Shown here piece by piece: positions 1 to 8,573 of a stretch of DNA of 28,556 nt. The DNA is from CAZPMO01 sp964587515 (GTDB lineage Bacteria > Pseudomonadota > Alphaproteobacteria > MPNO01): the NCBI GenBank assembly GCA_964587515.1, contig CAZPMO010000045.1, positions 1 through 28,556 on the forward strand, in the 5' to 3' direction. The position numbers were made by a program, and so were the translations under genes. Each line of letters starts with the position of its first letter. The stretch's first letter is position 1. The notes below the pieces were generated by a model. The model did not search any database. It saw only the letters and a program-made list of their open reading frames with translations, and was not told the origin of the DNA.

Positions 1-701
1 TCCCCGACGCCGGCTGCGCCATGAGCATGTATAATTTGGACGAATCGATCATCGGTTTCGCCCGGGCCTGTATGAACTACGGGCTGGGACGCGGCTGGCC
101 GGTCTATCTCTCGACCAAGAACACCATCCTCAAAGTCTATGACGGCCGCTTCAAGGATCTGTTCCAGAAGGTCTATGACGAGGAGTTCGCCGAGAAGTTC
201 AAGGCGAAGGACATCTTCTACGAGCATCGCCTGATCGACGACATGGTCGCGGCCGCGCTGAAATGGAGCGGCGGTTATATCTGGGCGTGCAAGAATTATG
301 ACGGCGATGTGCAGTCCGATACCGCCGCGCAGGGTTTCGGCTCGTTGGGACTGATGACCTCGGTGCTGATGACGCCCGACGGCAAGACCATCGAGGCGGA
401 AGCCGCCCACGGCACCGTGACGCGCCACTACAGGCTGCACCAGCAGGGCCAGGAAACCTCCACAAACCCGATCGCTTCGATCTTCGCCTGGACGCGCGGG
501 CTCTATTACCGGGGCACTTTCGACGAAACTCCCGATGTGGTGGATTTCGCCCAAACCCTCGAAAGCGTCTGCATCGAAGCGGTCGAGAACGGCTTCACGA
601 CGAAGGATCTGGCATTGCTGATCGGTCCCGACCAGAAGTGGCTCACCACCCAGCAGTTCCTCGACAAGCTCGACAAAGGGCTGCAAGCCAAGATGGCCTG
701 A
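1..701 (+). CDS. icd: NADP-dependent isocitrate dehydrogenase, C-terminal part (5' end outside window)
   Basis: Oxidative decarboxylation of isocitrate to 2-oxoglutarate in the TCA cycle, in the cytoplasm. The frame is open from base 3 with no start, so about 232 C-terminal residues of a protein usually near 405 residues are present. Diagnostic stretches are MSMYNLDESI, the metal-binding NYDGDVQSD segment followed by AAQGFGSLGLMTSVL, and the cofactor-binding EAAHGTVTRHYR, all typical of the homodimeric eukaryote-like IDH common in alphaproteobacteria. The stop at 699-701 faces the stop of the channel gene nine bases away, so the two are convergent. No clear intrinsic terminator is visible between them. 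Family assignment is secure; the N-terminal half cannot be judged. Confidence 0.95.
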   Translation, partial: PDAGCAMSMYNLDESIIGFARACMNYGLGRGWPVYLSTKNTILKVYDGRFKDLFQKVYDEEFAEKFKAKDIFYEHRLIDDMVAAALKWSGGYIWACKNYDGDVQSDTAAQGFGSLGLMTSVLMTPDGKTIEAEAAHGTVTRHYRLHQQGQETSTNPIASIFAWTRGLYYRGTFDETPDVVDFAQTLESVCIEAVENGFTTKDLALLIGPDQKWLTTQQFLDKLDKGLQAKMA

Positions 702-710
702 CGGCGCACT

Positions 711-1895
711 TTATTTTTCGGGATCTTCGCGCAGCGCCGCCTGGCCATGTCGCCGGCGTTCCTCGGCGATGCGTCGGATCTCGGCTTCCATGTCCGGCTC
801 GCTCTCCATCAGCGCGCGGAAATCGGCACCGTCGAGCCGCAGCAGCTGACACTCGGTCAGTGTCGTCGCGGTGGTCTGCTGCGGCGTTTCCTCGATCAGG
901 GCAAGCTCGCCGAAAAAATGTCCGGGGCCGAGGTGAAGGACGCGTCCGGCCAAATCGATCGCCACGTCGCCGGCGGCGATGAAATAAAGTGAATCCGCGA
1001 TCTCCCCCTGGCGCATCACCGTGGTGTTGGCGACCACCGTTTCGGGGGCCAGCAGGCCGGCAATTTCGGCGATCCGTTCCGCGTCGAGCCCGGAAAACAA
1101 CGGCACCCGCGCCACCAGATGCCAAGTCACCACAAAATTCCGCCGCCGGGTTTCTTCGAGAAAGCCGACCGCGAAGATGCTGGTCCACATCACGAAAACA
1201 CCGATGCCGAGGATCATGACCACAGCGCCGACGATACGCCCGCCCAGGGTTACGGGGATCGCATCGCCATAGCCGACCGTGGTCAGGGTTTCGATCACCC
1301 ACCACATGGCGAGCGGGATGCTGCCGAACTGCTGGGGCTGGGCCTCGGCTTCCAAATAATGAATCAAGGTGGCGGCGATCATCGCCACCACCACAAGGAT
1401 CGCCAGCGCGCCGACGATCACCGGAGATTCCTTGCGGGCGACGGCCGCCATGGTGGCCAGCGCCGGTGAATAGCGCGTGAGCTTCAGAATCCGCAGCGCG
1501 CGCAGCAGCCGCAGAACCCGCAAGTCGACGGCGAAGAATGCCGCGAGATAAAAAGGCGCGATGGCCATCAGGTCGATCAATGCGAGCGGAGAGATCAGAT
1601 AACGGGCTCTTGCCCGCCATGCGCCTGCGATGCCGTTGTCTGAGATTTCGGCCGCGGCCCACAACCGACACAGATATTCGACCGTGAAGACCGCCACTGA
1701 AAATACCTCGAAGGCGCGCAGGACCGAACCGTGATCCGCCATGATGGCGCCATCGCTTTCGAGCGCGATGGCGATCGCGTTGGCCAGGATAAGAACGATC
1801 AGGAATGCGTCGCCCAGACGGCGCACCGGCGAGCGATAATCGGCGTCTTCGAGCAGCAGGTAGGCGATACGCCTCGGTGATCTCCTTGCCACCAC
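711..1895 (-). CDS. Six-TM voltage-gated-type potassium channel with C-terminal cyclic-nucleotide-binding domain
   Basis: Probable inner-membrane K+ channel of 394 residues. Hydrophobic segments fit S1-S6 between residues about 29 and 246. An Arg/Lys-rich S4 lies at 126-141 (RVLRLLRALRILKLTR), and the selectivity filter TTVGYGD is at 205-211, the K+-channel signature. A cNMP-binding domain follows from about 262, with GHFFGELALIEETPQQ at 325-340. The layout matches MloK1-like bacterial channels. In the phosphate-binding cassette the usual Arg (as in GEPRSA) is replaced by Gln, so cAMP binding is uncertain. The chosen start is GTG at 1895, with GGGAG five bases upstream. It lies 15 bases after the alaS stop and is probably cotranscribed with it. 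Channel class is secure; ligand and physiological role are not known. Confidence 0.9.
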   Translation of the reverse strand: MVARRSPRRIAYLLLEDADYRSPVRRLGDAFLIVLILANAIAIALESDGAIMADHGSVLRAFEVFSVAVFTVEYLCRLWAAAEISDNGIAGAWRARARYLISPLALIDLMAIAPFYLAAFFAVDLRVLRLLRALRILKLTRYSPALATMAAVARKESPVIVGALAILVVVAMIAATLIHYLEAEAQPQQFGSIPLAMWWVIETLTTVGYGDAIPVTLGGRIVGAVVMILGIGVFVMWTSIFAVGFLEETRRRNFVVTWHLVARVPLFSGLDAERIAEIAGLLAPETVVANTTVMRQGEIADSLYFIAAGDVAIDLAGRVLHLGPGHFFGELALIEETPQQTTATTLTECQLLRLDGADFRALMESEPDMEAEIRRIAEERRRHGQAALREDPEK

Positions 1896-1910
1896 CCAAT
1901 CTCCCGGAAC

Positions 1911-4562
1911 TCAGGCGCTTTCGTCCAACGCGCTTTCGATCGCGGCCAACGCCGCATCGGCCGCCGTACCGTCGGGACCACCGGCCCGCGCCATATCCGG
2001 GCGGCCACCGCCGCCCTTGCCGCCGAGGGCGGCGGAACCGGCGCGGACGAATTGGACGGCGTCGAGGCGGTCGGTAAGGTCGTCGGTCACGCCCACCACC
2101 AGGGACGCCTTGCCCTCGGCGATCGCCACGATGGCGACGACGCCGGAGCCGATGCGCTGCTTGAGATCGTCGGCCATGGGCTTGAGTTCGCGCGCCGGCA
2201 CGTCCTCGACCTTGACCGCCGCGAACTTCACGCCCGAGATTTCCTTTGCGAAATCCTCGTCGCTCTCGCCGCCGCCGCCGGTCGCCAGCTTGCGGCGGGT
2301 ATCGGAGAGTTCGCGTTCGAGCGAGCGCCGTTCATCGAGCAACGCGGCGATCCGATCGGGAACATCCACCGGCGCAACGCGCAATTCGGCGGCCGCCCGC
2401 GAAATCAGATCTTCGCGTGAGGCGGCGTGCGCGTCGGCGGCACCGGCGGCGACCGCTTCAATGCGGCGGACACCGGCGGCAAGCGCGCTGTCTCCGAGAA
2501 TGCGAAAGGCGCCGATATCGCCGGTGCGCGCCACATGGGTGCCGCCGCACAGCTCGACCGAATAGGCGCCGCTCTCGTTGCCGCCCATGGTGACGACCCG
2601 CACCTCGTCGCCGTATTTCTCACCGAACAGCGCCATTGCGCCTTCCTCGGCGGCGGCGTCGGGGGTCATCAGCCGGGTGGAGACATCGGAATTACCACGG
2701 ATCCGGGCATTCACCTCGCGTTCGATTTCGCCCAGCACTGCCGGATCGATTGCCTTGGGATGGCTGATATCGAACCGCAGACGGTCGGCCGCCACCATGG
2801 AGCCCTTCTGGGTCACGTGATCGCCGAGATGCCGCCTGAGCGCCTGGTGAAGGAGATGGGTCGCGGAATGATGCGCCCGCAGATCATCCCGCCTCGTGGT
2901 GTCGACGCGCAATTCCATCACGTCGCCGATGGAAATTTTTCCACGCTTCACCTCGCCCACATGGACATGAAGATCGCCGAGCCGCTTCAGCGTATCCGTG
3001 ATGGCGACCTCCGCGCCGTCCGCATCGAACAGAATTCCCGTATCCCCGGTCTGACCGCCCGATTCTCCGTAAAACGGCGTCTGATTGGTCACCACCGCAA
3101 CCGTCGCCCCGGCTTCCGCGGTGTCGACGCGGTCGCCCTCGATCACCAGCGCCACCACCTGCCCGTCAGCGACCGTGGTGGTATAGCCCAGGAATTCCGT
3201 GGCGCCGGATGCCTCGCGGATATCGAACCAGACCTGGTCGTCGGCCTCGGCGCCCGAGCCCGCCCAGGATTTGCGCGCCTCGGCGCGCTGGCGTTCCATG
3301 GCGGTATCGAATCCGGCTGTTTCGACCACGCGCCCCTGGCCGCGCAGCACGTCCTCGGTGAGATCAAGCGGGAAACCGAAGGTGTCATAGAGGCGGAAGG
3401 CGACCTCACCGGGCAGCGCCGCGCCTTCGCGGAGCTTTCCGGTCTCTTCCTCGAGCAACCGCAGACCGCGCCCGAGCGTCTGCTTGAAGCGCTCTTCCTC
3501 GCCCTTCAAGGTCTCGCTCACCAGCGCCTCCGCCCGGCCCAGTTCCGGAAAGGCCTGACCCATCTCCGCCACCAGGGTCGGCACCAGGCACCACATCAGC
3601 GGTTCGGTGCAGCCGATCATGTGGGCATGGCGCATGCCGCGCCGCATGATGCGGCGCAGCACGTAGCCTCTGCCCTCGTTCGACGGCAACACCCCGTCGG
3701 CGATCAAAAAACTGGACGCCCGCAAATGATCGGCGATCACGCGATGACCCACCGCATGTGAATCATCGGAATGGGTGCCGGACGCCTCGGCCGAGGCCTC
3801 GATCAAACGCCGCATGCCGTCCGTGTCGTAATTGTCGTGGACGCCCTGCATCACGGCGGCAATCCGCTCCAGCCCCATGCCGGTGTCGATCGACGGACTC
3901 GGCAGATTGACGCGCTCATCCGCCGATTTCTGATCGAATTGCATGAACACCAGATTCCAGATCTCTACGAAACGATCGCCGTCTTCGTCGGGACTGCCGG
4001 GTGGTCCACCGGGAATATGATCGCCATGATCATAAAATATCTCGGAGCAGGGCCCGCATGGGCCGGTTTCGCCCATGGACCAGAAATTGTCGCTGGTGGC
4101 GATCCGGATGATGCGCTCGTCGGAAAGACCCGCGATGCGCTTCCACAAATCGAACGCCTCGTCGTCGTCGTGATAGACAGTGACCAGCAGACGGTCGCCT
4201 GAAATACCGTATTCCTTGGTAATCAGCGTCCAGGCGAGTTCAATCGCGCGTTCCTTGAAATAATCTCCGAACGAGAAATTGCCCAGCATCTCGAAAAACG
4301 TATGGTGTCGCGCGGTATAGCCGACATTTTCGAGATCGTTATGTTTGCCGCCGGCGCGGACGCATTTTTGCGACGTGACGGCGCGCGGGATATCTCGGTG
4401 TTCGAGGCCCGTAAAGACATTCTTGAACTGAACCATCCCGGCGTTGGTAAACAGCAAGGTTGGATCGTTATGGGGAACCAACGGCGAGGACGGCACGATT
4501 TCGTGTCCGTTCTCTGCAAAAAATTCAAGGAAGGCGGTGCGAATTTCGTTGGTGGTCTGCAT
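1911..4562 (-). CDS. alaS: Alanyl-tRNA synthetase
   Basis: Charges tRNA-Ala and edits mischarged Ser/Gly, in the cytoplasm. At 883 residues it is full length for the family. The N-terminal class II catalytic domain opens with the usual AlaS sequence (MQTTNEIRTAFLEFF, then FTNAGMVQFKNVF). The editing domain carries the zinc-ligand motifs HSATHLLHQAL and CGGTHV. The C-terminal C-Ala region ends with the Gly-rich GGKGGGGRPDMARAGG stretch typical of AlaS. The ATG at 4562 aligns with the normal AlaS N-terminus, although its Shine-Dalgarno sequence is weak. It lies downstream of recA in the same direction, separated by the recA terminator, which is a common alphaproteobacterial order. The long open frames on the opposite strand are shadows. 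Confidence 0.98.
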   Translation of the reverse strand: MQTTNEIRTAFLEFFAENGHEIVPSSPLVPHNDPTLLFTNAGMVQFKNVFTGLEHRDIPRAVTSQKCVRAGGKHNDLENVGYTARHHTFFEMLGNFSFGDYFKERAIELAWTLITKEYGISGDRLLVTVYHDDDEAFDLWKRIAGLSDERIIRIATSDNFWSMGETGPCGPCSEIFYDHGDHIPGGPPGSPDEDGDRFVEIWNLVFMQFDQKSADERVNLPSPSIDTGMGLERIAAVMQGVHDNYDTDGMRRLIEASAEASGTHSDDSHAVGHRVIADHLRASSFLIADGVLPSNEGRGYVLRRIMRRGMRHAHMIGCTEPLMWCLVPTLVAEMGQAFPELGRAEALVSETLKGEEERFKQTLGRGLRLLEEETGKLREGAALPGEVAFRLYDTFGFPLDLTEDVLRGQGRVVETAGFDTAMERQRAEARKSWAGSGAEADDQVWFDIREASGATEFLGYTTTVADGQVVALVIEGDRVDTAEAGATVAVVTNQTPFYGESGGQTGDTGILFDADGAEVAITDTLKRLGDLHVHVGEVKRGKISIGDVMELRVDTTRRDDLRAHHSATHLLHQALRRHLGDHVTQKGSMVAADRLRFDISHPKAIDPAVLGEIEREVNARIRGNSDVSTRLMTPDAAAEEGAMALFGEKYGDEVRVVTMGGNESGAYSVELCGGTHVARTGDIGAFRILGDSALAAGVRRIEAVAAGAADAHAASREDLISRAAAELRVAPVDVPDRIAALLDERRSLERELSDTRRKLATGGGGESDEDFAKEISGVKFAAVKVEDVPARELKPMADDLKQRIGSGVVAIVAIAEGKASLVVGVTDDLTDRLDAVQFVRAGSAALGGKGGGGRPDMARAGGPDGTAADAALAAIESALDESA

Positions 4563-4586
4563 TTTTCCGGTCCAGCTACGCCCAGA

Positions 4587-4615
4587 CTTTTACCCGTGGC
4601 CCGGTAACGTGTCCA
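4587..4615 (-). promoter_or_regulatory. Possible sigma70-type promoter of alaS
   Basis: On the minus strand, TGGACA (4610-4615) and TAAAAG (4587-4592) are separated by 17 bases. They lie between the recA terminator and the alaS start at 4562. If real, the leader is about 20 bases. Both hexamers deviate from consensus, so this is a weak call. Confidence 0.3.
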
Positions 4616-4624
4616 GCGCGGCGG

Positions 4625-4658
4625 CCCAAAACGAAACGCGCGGCCGAAGCCGCGCGTT
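4625..4658 (-). terminator. Intrinsic terminator of recA
   Basis: A perfect 10-bp inverted repeat (AACGCGCGGC and GCCGCGCGTT) flanks a four-base loop. Read on the minus strand the loop is TTCG, an exceptionally stable tetraloop, and the stem is followed by the T-rich TTTCGTTTT. It begins 24 bases after the recA stop codon and precedes alaS, which should therefore need its own promoter. Confidence 0.85.
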
Positions 4659-4681
4659 CCCGACCATCGAAACCGACGGGA

Positions 4682-5770
4682 TCAAACCGCTTGCTGATCC
4701 TCGTCTTCCTCATCGTCCTTATCCGGCCCGTAGGTCGCCGCCTCGGCGATCAAACCGGCATCGGCGCGGATTGCATGTTCGATTTCATTGGCCATTTCCG
4801 GGTTTTCCTTCAGGAATTCCTTTACGTTTTCTCGGCCCTGGCCAATGCGCTGATCGCCGTAGGAAAACCATGAGCCTGATTTTTCCACGATTTCCGCCTT
4901 CACGCCGAGATCAATCAATTCGCCCCGCTTCGAGATACCCTCGCCATACATGATGTCGAATTCGACGGTTTTGAAAGGCGGCGCCATCTTGTTTTTCACC
5001 ACCTTCACCCGGGTCTGGTTGCCGACGATTTCGTCACGGTCCTTGATGGCGCCGATGCGTCTGATGTCGAGCCGCACCGAGGCATAGAATTTGAGCGCGT
5101 TGCCGCCCGACGTGGTCTCGGGACTGCCGAACATCACGCCGATCTTCATGCGGATCTGATTGATGAAGATGATCATGCAGCGCGAGCGCGCGATCGAGCC
5201 GGTAAGCTTGCGCAGCGCCTGACTCATCAGCCGCGCCTGCAGGCCCACATGCGTGTCGCCCATCTCGCCTTCGAGCTCGGCCTTGGGCACCAGGGCGGCC
5301 ACGGAATCGATCACGATGACGTCGATGGCGCCCGAACGGACCAGCGTATCGGCGATTTCCAGCGCCTGTTCCCCGGCGTCGGGCTGGGAAATCAGGAGAT
5401 CGTCGAGATCGACACCGAGCTTGCGGGCATAGCCCGGGTCGAGCGCGTGCTCGGCGTCGATGAAAGCGCAGGTGCCGCCGCCGGCCTGGGCCTCGGCGAC
5501 CGCGTGCAGCGCCAGCGTCGTCTTGCCCGAACTTTCCGGGCCATAAATTTCTATGATGCGGCCACGGGGCAGTCCGCCGATCCCGAGCACGATGTCGAGC
5601 CCCAGCGAGCCGGTGGGAATCGAGTCGATTTCGATTGTCTGATCCGACTGGCCGAGCTTCATGATCGAGCCCTTGCCGAAATTGCGCTCGATCTGTCCGA
5701 GCGCGGCTTCAAGCGCCTTGGTCTTGTCCATCCCGTCCTTCTCTACCAAACGCAGCGGCGTATCGGTCAT
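4682..5770 (-). CDS. recA: Recombinase RecA
   Basis: Forms filaments on single-stranded DNA, catalyses strand exchange and triggers LexA self-cleavage. The chosen start gives 362 residues, the usual length. The Walker A motif is GPESSGKTT, Walker B lies in VIVIDSVAAL, and the L1/L2 DNA-binding loops include INQIRMKIGVMFGSPETTSGGNALKF (described here only as the segment INQIRMK to GGNALKF). The acidic C-terminal tail (DKDDEEDEDQ) is typical. The frame stays open to 5863, but the ATG at 5770 is preferred because AAAGGAACG lies just upstream and MTDTPLRLVEKDGMDKTKAL resembles alphaproteobacterial RecA N-termini. A GTTC-N7-GTTC SOS box lies about 130 bases upstream and a strong terminator follows, so this is probably a monocistronic LexA-controlled gene. 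Confidence 0.98.
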   Translation of the reverse strand: MTDTPLRLVEKDGMDKTKALEAALGQIERNFGKGSIMKLGQSDQTIEIDSIPTGSLGLDIVLGIGGLPRGRIIEIYGPESSGKTTLALHAVAEAQAGGGTCAFIDAEHALDPGYARKLGVDLDDLLISQPDAGEQALEIADTLVRSGAIDVIVIDSVAALVPKAELEGEMGDTHVGLQARLMSQALRKLTGSIARSRCMIIFINQIRMKIGVMFGSPETTSGGNALKFYASVRLDIRRIGAIKDRDEIVGNQTRVKVVKNKMAPPFKTVEFDIMYGEGISKRGELIDLGVKAEIVEKSGSWFSYGDQRIGQGRENVKEFLKENPEMANEIEHAIRADAGLIAEAATYGPDKDDEEDEDQQAV

Positions 5771-5834
5771 TGTACGTTCCTTTCTTATTCCATAGGGATC
5801 ATATGGATTCAATGTGATTCGCTGAAACCAATTT

Positions 5835-5849
5835 GTACATGTTTTGTTC
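5835..5849 (-). promoter_or_regulatory. Possible second, imperfect LexA box upstream of recA
   Basis: GTAC-ATGTTTT-GTTC on the plus strand keeps the 7-base spacing and differs from GTTC-N7-GTTC at one base. It lies about 50 bases downstream of the exact box, inside the recA leader. It could be a second weaker operator or chance, since the region is AT-rich. Confidence 0.35.
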
Positions 5850-5888
5850 TCAATCGCAAGCAAAAATAACTATCCATGAAAACAGCTA

Positions 5889-5918
5889 CTTATACATTTG
5901 TTCGGATTATGTTCTTAA
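5889..5918 (-). promoter_or_regulatory. Probable recA promoter overlapped by a LexA box
   Basis: On the minus strand, TTAAGA (5913-5918) and TATAAG (5889-5894) are 18 bases apart. Between them and over the -35 lies GAAC-ATAATCC-GAAC (5900-5914), an exact match to the alphaproteobacterial LexA operator GTTC-N7-GTTC read on the other strand. LexA bound here would block RNA polymerase. The box match is seen directly; the promoter hexamers are inferred. Confidence 0.75.
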
Positions 5919-5954
5919 ATCCGCCGCCAGATTCGGCGACGACTCGGCGGCGGC

Positions 5955-8054
5955 CTAAACCTCCATCACTTCCTTGACCATGCCGGCAAGCTGACTGAGG
6001 GAAAAGGGTTTCGGCAGGAAATGGACTTCGACACCCTCGTCGAGGCGCTGGCGAAAGCTGTCCTCGGTATAACCGGAGATGAAAATCACCTTGAGTTCGG
6101 GCCGGGTCTTGCGCACTTCCCGGATCAGGGTCGGCCCGTCAACGCCGGGCATCACCACGTCTGTGATGAGGAGCTCTATTTGGTCCGCTTCTCCGCCGCC
6201 AAGCACTTCGAGAGCCTCCTCGCCATTCTTGGCCTCGATGATGGTATAGCCCTTGTTGCGCAGTGCGCGCGCGCCGAATAGCCGCACAGCCTCTTCGTCT
6301 TCGACCAACAACACCGTGCCGGCGCCGGTAGTATCAGCCGGCGTTTCTATGGTTTCCTCGACCACCTTAACCGCTTCGCCCGGAGCTTCGGCTTCCGGAC
6401 TGTACTCGGGCAGAAAGATTGTAAAGGTGGTGCCGGTGTCGGGAACCGAATCGACATAAATATGACCACCGGTCTGCTTGACGATACCGTAGACCGTCGC
6501 GAGCCCGAGCCCGGTCCCGGAGCCGACCTCCTTGGTGGTGAAGAACGGCTCGTAAATCTTGTCGAGCAAATCCTTCGGGATACCGCAACCGGAGTCGATC
6601 ACCCGGATCGCGACGTAATCGGCGACCGGCAGATCGTCATAACCTGCGAGGCGGGAATCGTTGCCCGGCATGCGTTCGGTCTCGATCGTCAGCGTGCCGC
6701 CGTCTTCCATCGCGTCGCGGGCATTGACCGCGAGATTGATGATGACCTGATCGAATTGCCCTTGATCCACTTTTACCAGGCCGAGTTCGCGGTCATGAAC
6801 CATATTGAGCTCGATCTCGGCGCCAATCAGCCGTCGCAGCAGGTGCGATAGCTCCGCCAGCACATCGGTGATATCGAGCACCCGCGGCTGCAGGGTCTGT
6901 TGTCGCGAGAACGCCAGGAGTTGGCGCACCAGGTTGGCGGCCCGGTTGGCGTTTTGCTTGATCTGGATGATATCGGCGAAGGATTGGTCCTTGGGACTGT
7001 GGCGCATCAGTAAAAGATCGCAAAAGCCGATCATCGCGGTCAGCAGATTGTTGAAATCATGGGCCACGCCGCCGGCAAGCTGGCCCACCAGTTCCAGCTT
7101 CAGTGACTGGACCAGTTTTTCCTCGATATCGGCACCGCCGCCGGCGGGCAGCGCCAACAGGACCAGATCGGCGCCGCTATCGTCGTCGCGGCGCCCGGCG
7201 AATAGGGATGCGCTCCCTTCCCCGGCGGCAATCCCCACTTCAATGGTCTCGGAAGGCTGCGCGCCGTCGACAAGGTTCTCGAGCCAGCCTGCAACCCTCG
7301 CCCGGTCATCGTCGGCGATCAGATCGACCAGAGTCACACCCTTCGACTTGCCCGCGCCACGGAAAAACATCCGACCGAACGCCGTGTTGCAATCAACGAT
7401 TTCACCTTTGGCGTCGAGCAACACCATGCCCATTGGCGCATCGTAAAACAGATGCATAAAACCTTCGCCGCGACGTCTGTCACGCTCGCCCTGGCGCTGG
7501 GAATTCGCGCCAAGGTCCCGGAGCATGGAACGAGTTCGAAAGCCCGACCCATCGGCGATCGGAACGATGGCCTGGGAAAAAGCGGCGTTGATTTCCCGCC
7601 CGTCGGCCCCCTTTAGCGTGATCTCTCCATGCGGCGCTTCGGTCAGAGCCGCGATGTCCCCAGCGCCTTTACCGTTTGTGGTCAAAAAATCGGTAAGCGC
7701 GTGTCGGCCATCGACCAGTTCGGATGCTTCCAGGCCCAACCATCCCGCGACGGTGTCGTCGGCGAAATGGAAACGGCCGCGCTCGTCGAGCGAATAGAAC
7801 CCGATGGCCACGTCGGAAGTAAAACCGCTAATCCGGCGCAATTCTTCACGAAGCGCATGTTCGAGGCCGGTGGGCGCGCCGCCTTCGTCGAGAGACCACA
7901 GCGCATATCCATCTCGCTTGGGCAGCGGACTGATACTCAGTCGCCTCGGCTCTTCCGGCGCCGTCGTCAGCGCAAGTTCCGCGCGCGCTGATCCGCCGGA
8001 CGCCGCCGCGGCGAGCCGCGCAATTTCGCTGGCTGCGTTGGGGTCCGCGAACAA
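5955..8054 (-). CDS. cckA: CckA-like hybrid sensor histidine kinase, main part (frame separated from its N-terminus)
   Basis: The kinase controls the ChpT-CtrA phosphorelay in alphaproteobacteria. This 699-codon frame (TTG-initiated as written) carries PAS-like sequence to about residue 310, a HisKA dimerization domain with phospho-acceptor His332 in GQLAGGVAHDFNNLLTAMIG, and a HATPase domain with N-box Asn445, DSGCGIP at 487-493 and GTGLGL at 513-518. A C-terminal receiver has the acidic pair at 586-587 and phospho-acceptor Asp632 in ITDVVMPGVDG. The run NANRAANLVRQLLAFSRQQT is highly CckA-like. It lacks membrane segments, which lie in the adjacent frame at 8072-8443. Sequence just upstream of the TTG continues in this frame as NPLKRLTNG, so the TTG is almost certainly not the true start. 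Supplying one base in the A-run at 8080-8086 gives an 829-residue protein. Confidence 0.9.
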   Translation of the reverse strand: MFADPNAASEIARLAAAASGGSARAELALTTAPEEPRRLSISPLPKRDGYALWSLDEGGAPTGLEHALREELRRISGFTSDVAIGFYSLDERGRFHFADDTVAGWLGLEASELVDGRHALTDFLTTNGKGAGDIAALTEAPHGEITLKGADGREINAAFSQAIVPIADGSGFRTRSMLRDLGANSQRQGERDRRRGEGFMHLFYDAPMGMVLLDAKGEIVDCNTAFGRMFFRGAGKSKGVTLVDLIADDDRARVAGWLENLVDGAQPSETIEVGIAAGEGSASLFAGRRDDDSGADLVLLALPAGGGADIEEKLVQSLKLELVGQLAGGVAHDFNNLLTAMIGFCDLLLMRHSPKDQSFADIIQIKQNANRAANLVRQLLAFSRQQTLQPRVLDITDVLAELSHLLRRLIGAEIELNMVHDRELGLVKVDQGQFDQVIINLAVNARDAMEDGGTLTIETERMPGNDSRLAGYDDLPVADYVAIRVIDSGCGIPKDLLDKIYEPFFTTKEVGSGTGLGLATVYGIVKQTGGHIYVDSVPDTGTTFTIFLPEYSPEAEAPGEAVKVVEETIETPADTTGAGTVLLVEDEEAVRLFGARALRNKGYTIIEAKNGEEALEVLGGGEADQIELLITDVVMPGVDGPTLIREVRKTRPELKVIFISGYTEDSFRQRLDEGVEVHFLPKPFSLSQLAGMVKEVMEV

Positions 8055-8071
8055 ACCGTTGGTCAGCCGTT

Positions 8072-8443
8072 TCAGCGGATTTTTTTATCGCCACCGACAA
8101 CGCGGCGCCACGCCTGGTTGGTCATCGCGGCCGAACCGTCCGGCGCCGTGATCATCCGCGCGTCACTATCAAGATCCAGCGCCTGGCCATAGAGATCGCG
8201 GTCGTTCTCCACCGCGCGCCGGGATCGCTTGATCAGAACCGAGGCGATCGCGCCCGATGCGACAACCACAAGCACTAGGACGGCGATCACCCAACCGGGA
8301 TCGATCCCCGGGGCGGCGGGTTCGGCGGAAGCGGCCAGGCCAGGCCGCGCCAATAAGGTCTGGGCGGCGGCGATGAGCGCCAAGGCCGTGGCCCCGCGAG
8401 CCCGCCCGCGGCGCTTAGACCGTGCGAACCGCAATCGTGTCAC
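8072..8443 (-). CDS. cckA: N-terminal membrane part of CckA-like kinase, ending at an apparent frameshift
   Basis: This 123-codon frame begins with GTG at 8443, preceded by GCAGGAG at good spacing. A basic N-terminus leads into a first hydrophobic segment (residues about 17-40) and a second one (about 50-70, WVIAVLVLVVVASGAIASVL), as in CckA. A PAS-like start follows (ALDLDSDARMITAPDGSAAMTNQAW), then stops three codons after the A-run. The stop falls in the middle of a domain, and the missing continuation is found in the next frame, so this is a fragment of one gene rather than a small gene. The start is well supported. Whether the break is real is open. Confidence 0.8.
   Translation of the reverse strand: MTRLRFARSKRRGRARGATALALIAAAQTLLARPGLAASAEPAAPGIDPGWVIAVLVLVVVASGAIASVLIKRSRRAVENDRDLYGQALDLDSDARMITAPDGSAAMTNQAWRRVVGGDKKIR
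8080..8086 (-). other. cckA: A7 homopolymer at the cckA frame break
   Basis: The coding strand reads GGC GAT AAAAAAA TCC GCT GA. With seven A the frame runs into TGA. With eight A it reads Asp-Lys-Lys-Asn-Pro-Leu-Lys-Arg-Leu and joins the 699-codon kinase frame without a gap. The likely explanations are a missed A in the assembly, a true deletion, or slippage by polymerase or ribosome. Confidence 0.85.
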
Positions 8444-8573
8444 CGAAATACTCCTGCGCCGGCAATCCGGACGTCCAACTGCATCAGTTTCGATTGTTTT
8501 GAGCTCTTGTCACGATAAAAATGCCGTTTACGACGCACCGGCACGGGTCGTCAACGGCTTTGTTGGGTTGGAC

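Noticed and set aside
643..1899. Long minus-strand open frame of 418 codons over the channel gene
   Set aside because: It is rich in Arg/Gly with no family pattern and shadows the well-supported channel frame.
2427..3761. Long plus-strand open frame inside alaS
   Set aside because: Antisense shadow of a conserved essential gene, with no domain and a GC-driven composition.
8080..8086. Classical programmed -1 ribosomal frameshift at A7 in cckA
   Set aside because: The two zero-frame Lys codons follow GAT, so the canonical X-XXY-YYZ phase is not met and no clear stimulating structure was seen. Single-tRNA or transcriptional slippage stays possible, but assembly error is simpler.
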